A DNA stretch of 64,000 nucleotides, taken from the NCBI GenBank assembly GCA_035627955.1, contig DASPKU010000015.1:1-64000 (forward strand), read 5' to 3'. The position numbers and the translations under genes were made by a program. Positions 62,811 to 64,000 of this stretch are shown here, piece by piece (position 1 is the stretch's first letter; each line of letters begins with the position of its first letter). The notes under the pieces are model-generated. The model was given only the letters and a program-made list of their open reading frames with translations. It searched no databases and had not been told where the DNA came from. The stretch comes from Phycisphaerales bacterium (GTDB lineage: Bacteria; Planctomycetota; Phycisphaerae; Phycisphaerales; UBA1924).

Positions 62811-62978
62811 TCAGGCGCCGAGGCTGGTCTTCAGGCCGTTCCACTTCCCGTGCACCCACGTGCCGATGGCGGCGACGATGGCCACCACGCCCGCGACGAT
62901 GAGGCCGGCGACAATCGCGTACTCGATGGTCTCGAGGCCGCGCTCGTCCTTGGCGAAACGGTTCAGAATCTTGGTCAT
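62811..62978 (-). CDS. flp: Flp/Fap pilin, copy 2
   Basis: 55 residues, MTKILNRFAKDERG leader and the same LETIEYAIVAGLIVAGVVAI core as copy 1; it differs only at residues 2, 9, 51 and 52. AAGGA lies 8 nt before the ATG. The pair is a recent tandem duplication or is kept alike by gene conversion. It is the first gene of the minus-strand Tad operon. Confidence 0.95.
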   Translation of the reverse strand: MTKILNRFAKDERGLETIEYAIVAGLIVAGVVAIVAAIGTWVHGKWNGLKTSLGA

Positions 62979-63494
62979 GTGACGTTCCTTTCTTCAGCTG
63001 TCCGGCCTGGGAAGTCCCCGCCGGCTCTTCAAGCCCCCCGCCGAGCCGCACGCGCGCCTCTGCTGCCAGGGTTCCCAGGATGCGGGGACAACGTCCCCGG
63101 AATCGCCCCCGCGGCGTTCCCGCCGGCAGAGCCGTTCACGAACCGGTCAACCGCTTTCGTCCTTGAGGTAAGTCCGTTCACCTGAGGCGGTTACCGGGTC
63201 TCCACCCGACCGTTGCCCTCAGTGCGGTGCATGCTGAGCACGCCCAATGTGTACTCACCTTTAGCCGTCCCAACCACCGATCCTGACAAGTCATTGCACA
63301 AAACGGGGCATTAACCTGCACAGACCGCCGATCTTACCATGCGGTGCACGCTTCCAAAGGGTTATTGGCGTCCTCATTCGCAAGTGCGTGATCCGTTTGG
63401 GTTTGCGCACATCGACCAAGCATCCACAACTTTCCCTTGAACCCACGGCGTCCTGCCGTAGACTCTCCACATCTGCGTGCGGGAGCACTTTCAT
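62979..63494. other. Divergent intergenic region between the Flp pilins and tadG
   Basis: 516 nt without a convincing gene. It should hold the promoters of both divergent units. Near the pilin side there is a hairpin CGGGGAC-AAC-GTCCCCG (63083-63099). The part from about 63180 to 63440 is less G+C-rich than the genes. The short open frames across it have no recognisable product. No clear sigma54 site was found. Confidence 0.6.
63437..63464 (+). promoter_or_regulatory. Candidate sigma70-type promoter for tadG
   Basis: TTGAAC and TAGACT separated by 16 nt, ending 30 nt before the tadG ATG. The match is moderate and based on reading only. Confidence 0.4.
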
Positions 63495-64000
63495 ATGAAG
63501 GGTGGGCGCCGGGGTATTGCCATCGTCTGGGTGAGCATCGCCATCGTGGTGATGCTTTCGCTCGTTGGCCTCGCGCTCGACACCGGTTACGCCGTGCTCG
63601 TCGGCAACCAGCTCCAGAACGGCGCTGACGCTGCGGCCCTCGCCGGTGCACAAACTGTCGCGACCGACCAGGCCACCGCCCGCGCCCGCGCCTCAACGGC
63701 CGGTGCGGCCAACTCCGCCGCAGGCTCCAGCCTCACCTTCGACCAGAACACAGACGTCGAGGTCGGTTACTTCCACCCCTCGACCAAGGTATTCACCGCT
63801 TCCGGCGTTCTTCCCAATGCGGTCCGCGCCCATGCCCGGCGCACCGGCACCGCCCACGGCGCCGTGCCCCTCCTCTTCGGTGCCGCCTACGGCTCGCCGA
63901 CCATGGATATGACACGCGACGCGGTGGCCAGCATCAACGTCTCCGTGTCGCCCGCGCTCCTCGTGATGGACCCCACCGGCGAGTACGCGCTGGACCTCAC
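63495..64000 (+). CDS. TadG-like pilus-associated protein (N-terminal part, cut by window edge)
   Basis: 168 complete codons run off the right edge. It opens MKGGRRGIAIVWVSIAIVVM with LSLVGLALDTGYAVLVGNQL and QNGADAAALAGAQTVA, the TadE/TadG-like membrane helix and the 'ADAAALAGA' motif of TadG proteins. About 130 residues of periplasmic sequence follow and end in VMDPTGEYALDL. TadG family members usually carry a von Willebrand-type domain further on, which is not visible here. It is divergent from the main tad operon. Confidence 0.85.
   Translation, partial: MKGGRRGIAIVWVSIAIVVMLSLVGLALDTGYAVLVGNQLQNGADAAALAGAQTVATDQATARARASTAGAANSAAGSSLTFDQNTDVEVGYFHPSTKVFTASGVLPNAVRAHARRTGTAHGAVPLLFGAAYGSPTMDMTRDAVASINVSVSPALLVMDPTGEYALDL

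Overview
The window is G+C-rich chromosomal DNA from a flagellated, diderm member of the Planctomycetota, most likely of the Phycisphaerae. The lineage inference rests on four points: a secreted beta-helix protein ending in the double 'DFNGDGDT.TDQDIEAFF' tail that I associate with this group; a DUF1559-like prepilin-type protein; short planctomycete-style hypothetical proteins; and CACAGAG palindromes in the spacers. LpxI implies lipid A and hence an outer membrane. No rRNA, tRNA, CRISPR array, insertion sequence or phage gene was recognised.

Region 1 (1-19595, minus strand) is a long flagellar operon read right to left: fliF, fliG, fliH, fliI, fliJ, a MotE/FlbB-like coiled-coil gene, fliK, flgD, a Flg_new-family gene, flgE, an unknown membrane protein, fliL, fliN, a fused fliO-fliP, fliQ, fliR, flhB, flhA and the start of flhF. 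It encodes the MS-ring, C-ring, ATPase complex, hook and type III export gate. No fliM, motA or motB is present. Each of the four spacers from fliQ to flhF holds a CACAGAG palindromic repeat. The fliO-fliP fusion hinges on a run of nine G in the mRNA; with eight G the two genes would be separate with an ATGA overlap.

Region 2 (19721-27946, minus) holds a fructose-type PTS (EIIC, EIIB and one HPr-EI-EIIA polypeptide). It also holds a secreted beta-helix protein followed after 2 nt by a deiminase-like enzyme with a plausible complete catalytic set.

Region 3 (28162-35323, plus) is a second flagellar cluster: a membrane-anchored TPR protein, a FlgN-like chaperone, a histidine kinase and sigma54 activator pair of FleS/FleR type, then flgB, flgC and fliE. 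Sigma54-like -24/-12 sequences lie just before flgB and before fliF, which would fit control by that activator.

Region 4 (35442-51750) is mixed: an anchored thioredoxin, a PAS kinase with a lone receiver, a very large secreted GH38 alpha-mannosidase coupled to a HupE/UreJ-like protein, a prepilin-type protein, an SRAP DNA-crosslink protein, a four-gene minus operon of envelope and unknown proteins, LpxI, and a TlyA-like methyltransferase gene carrying an in-frame palindromic insertion.

Region 5 (51839-64000) has obg and then a Tad (Flp) pilus locus on the minus strand: two Flp pilins, prepilin peptidase, TadE, CpaB, secretin, CpaE/TadZ, CpaF, TadB, TadC and two lipoproteins. A TadG-like gene runs the opposite way off the right edge.
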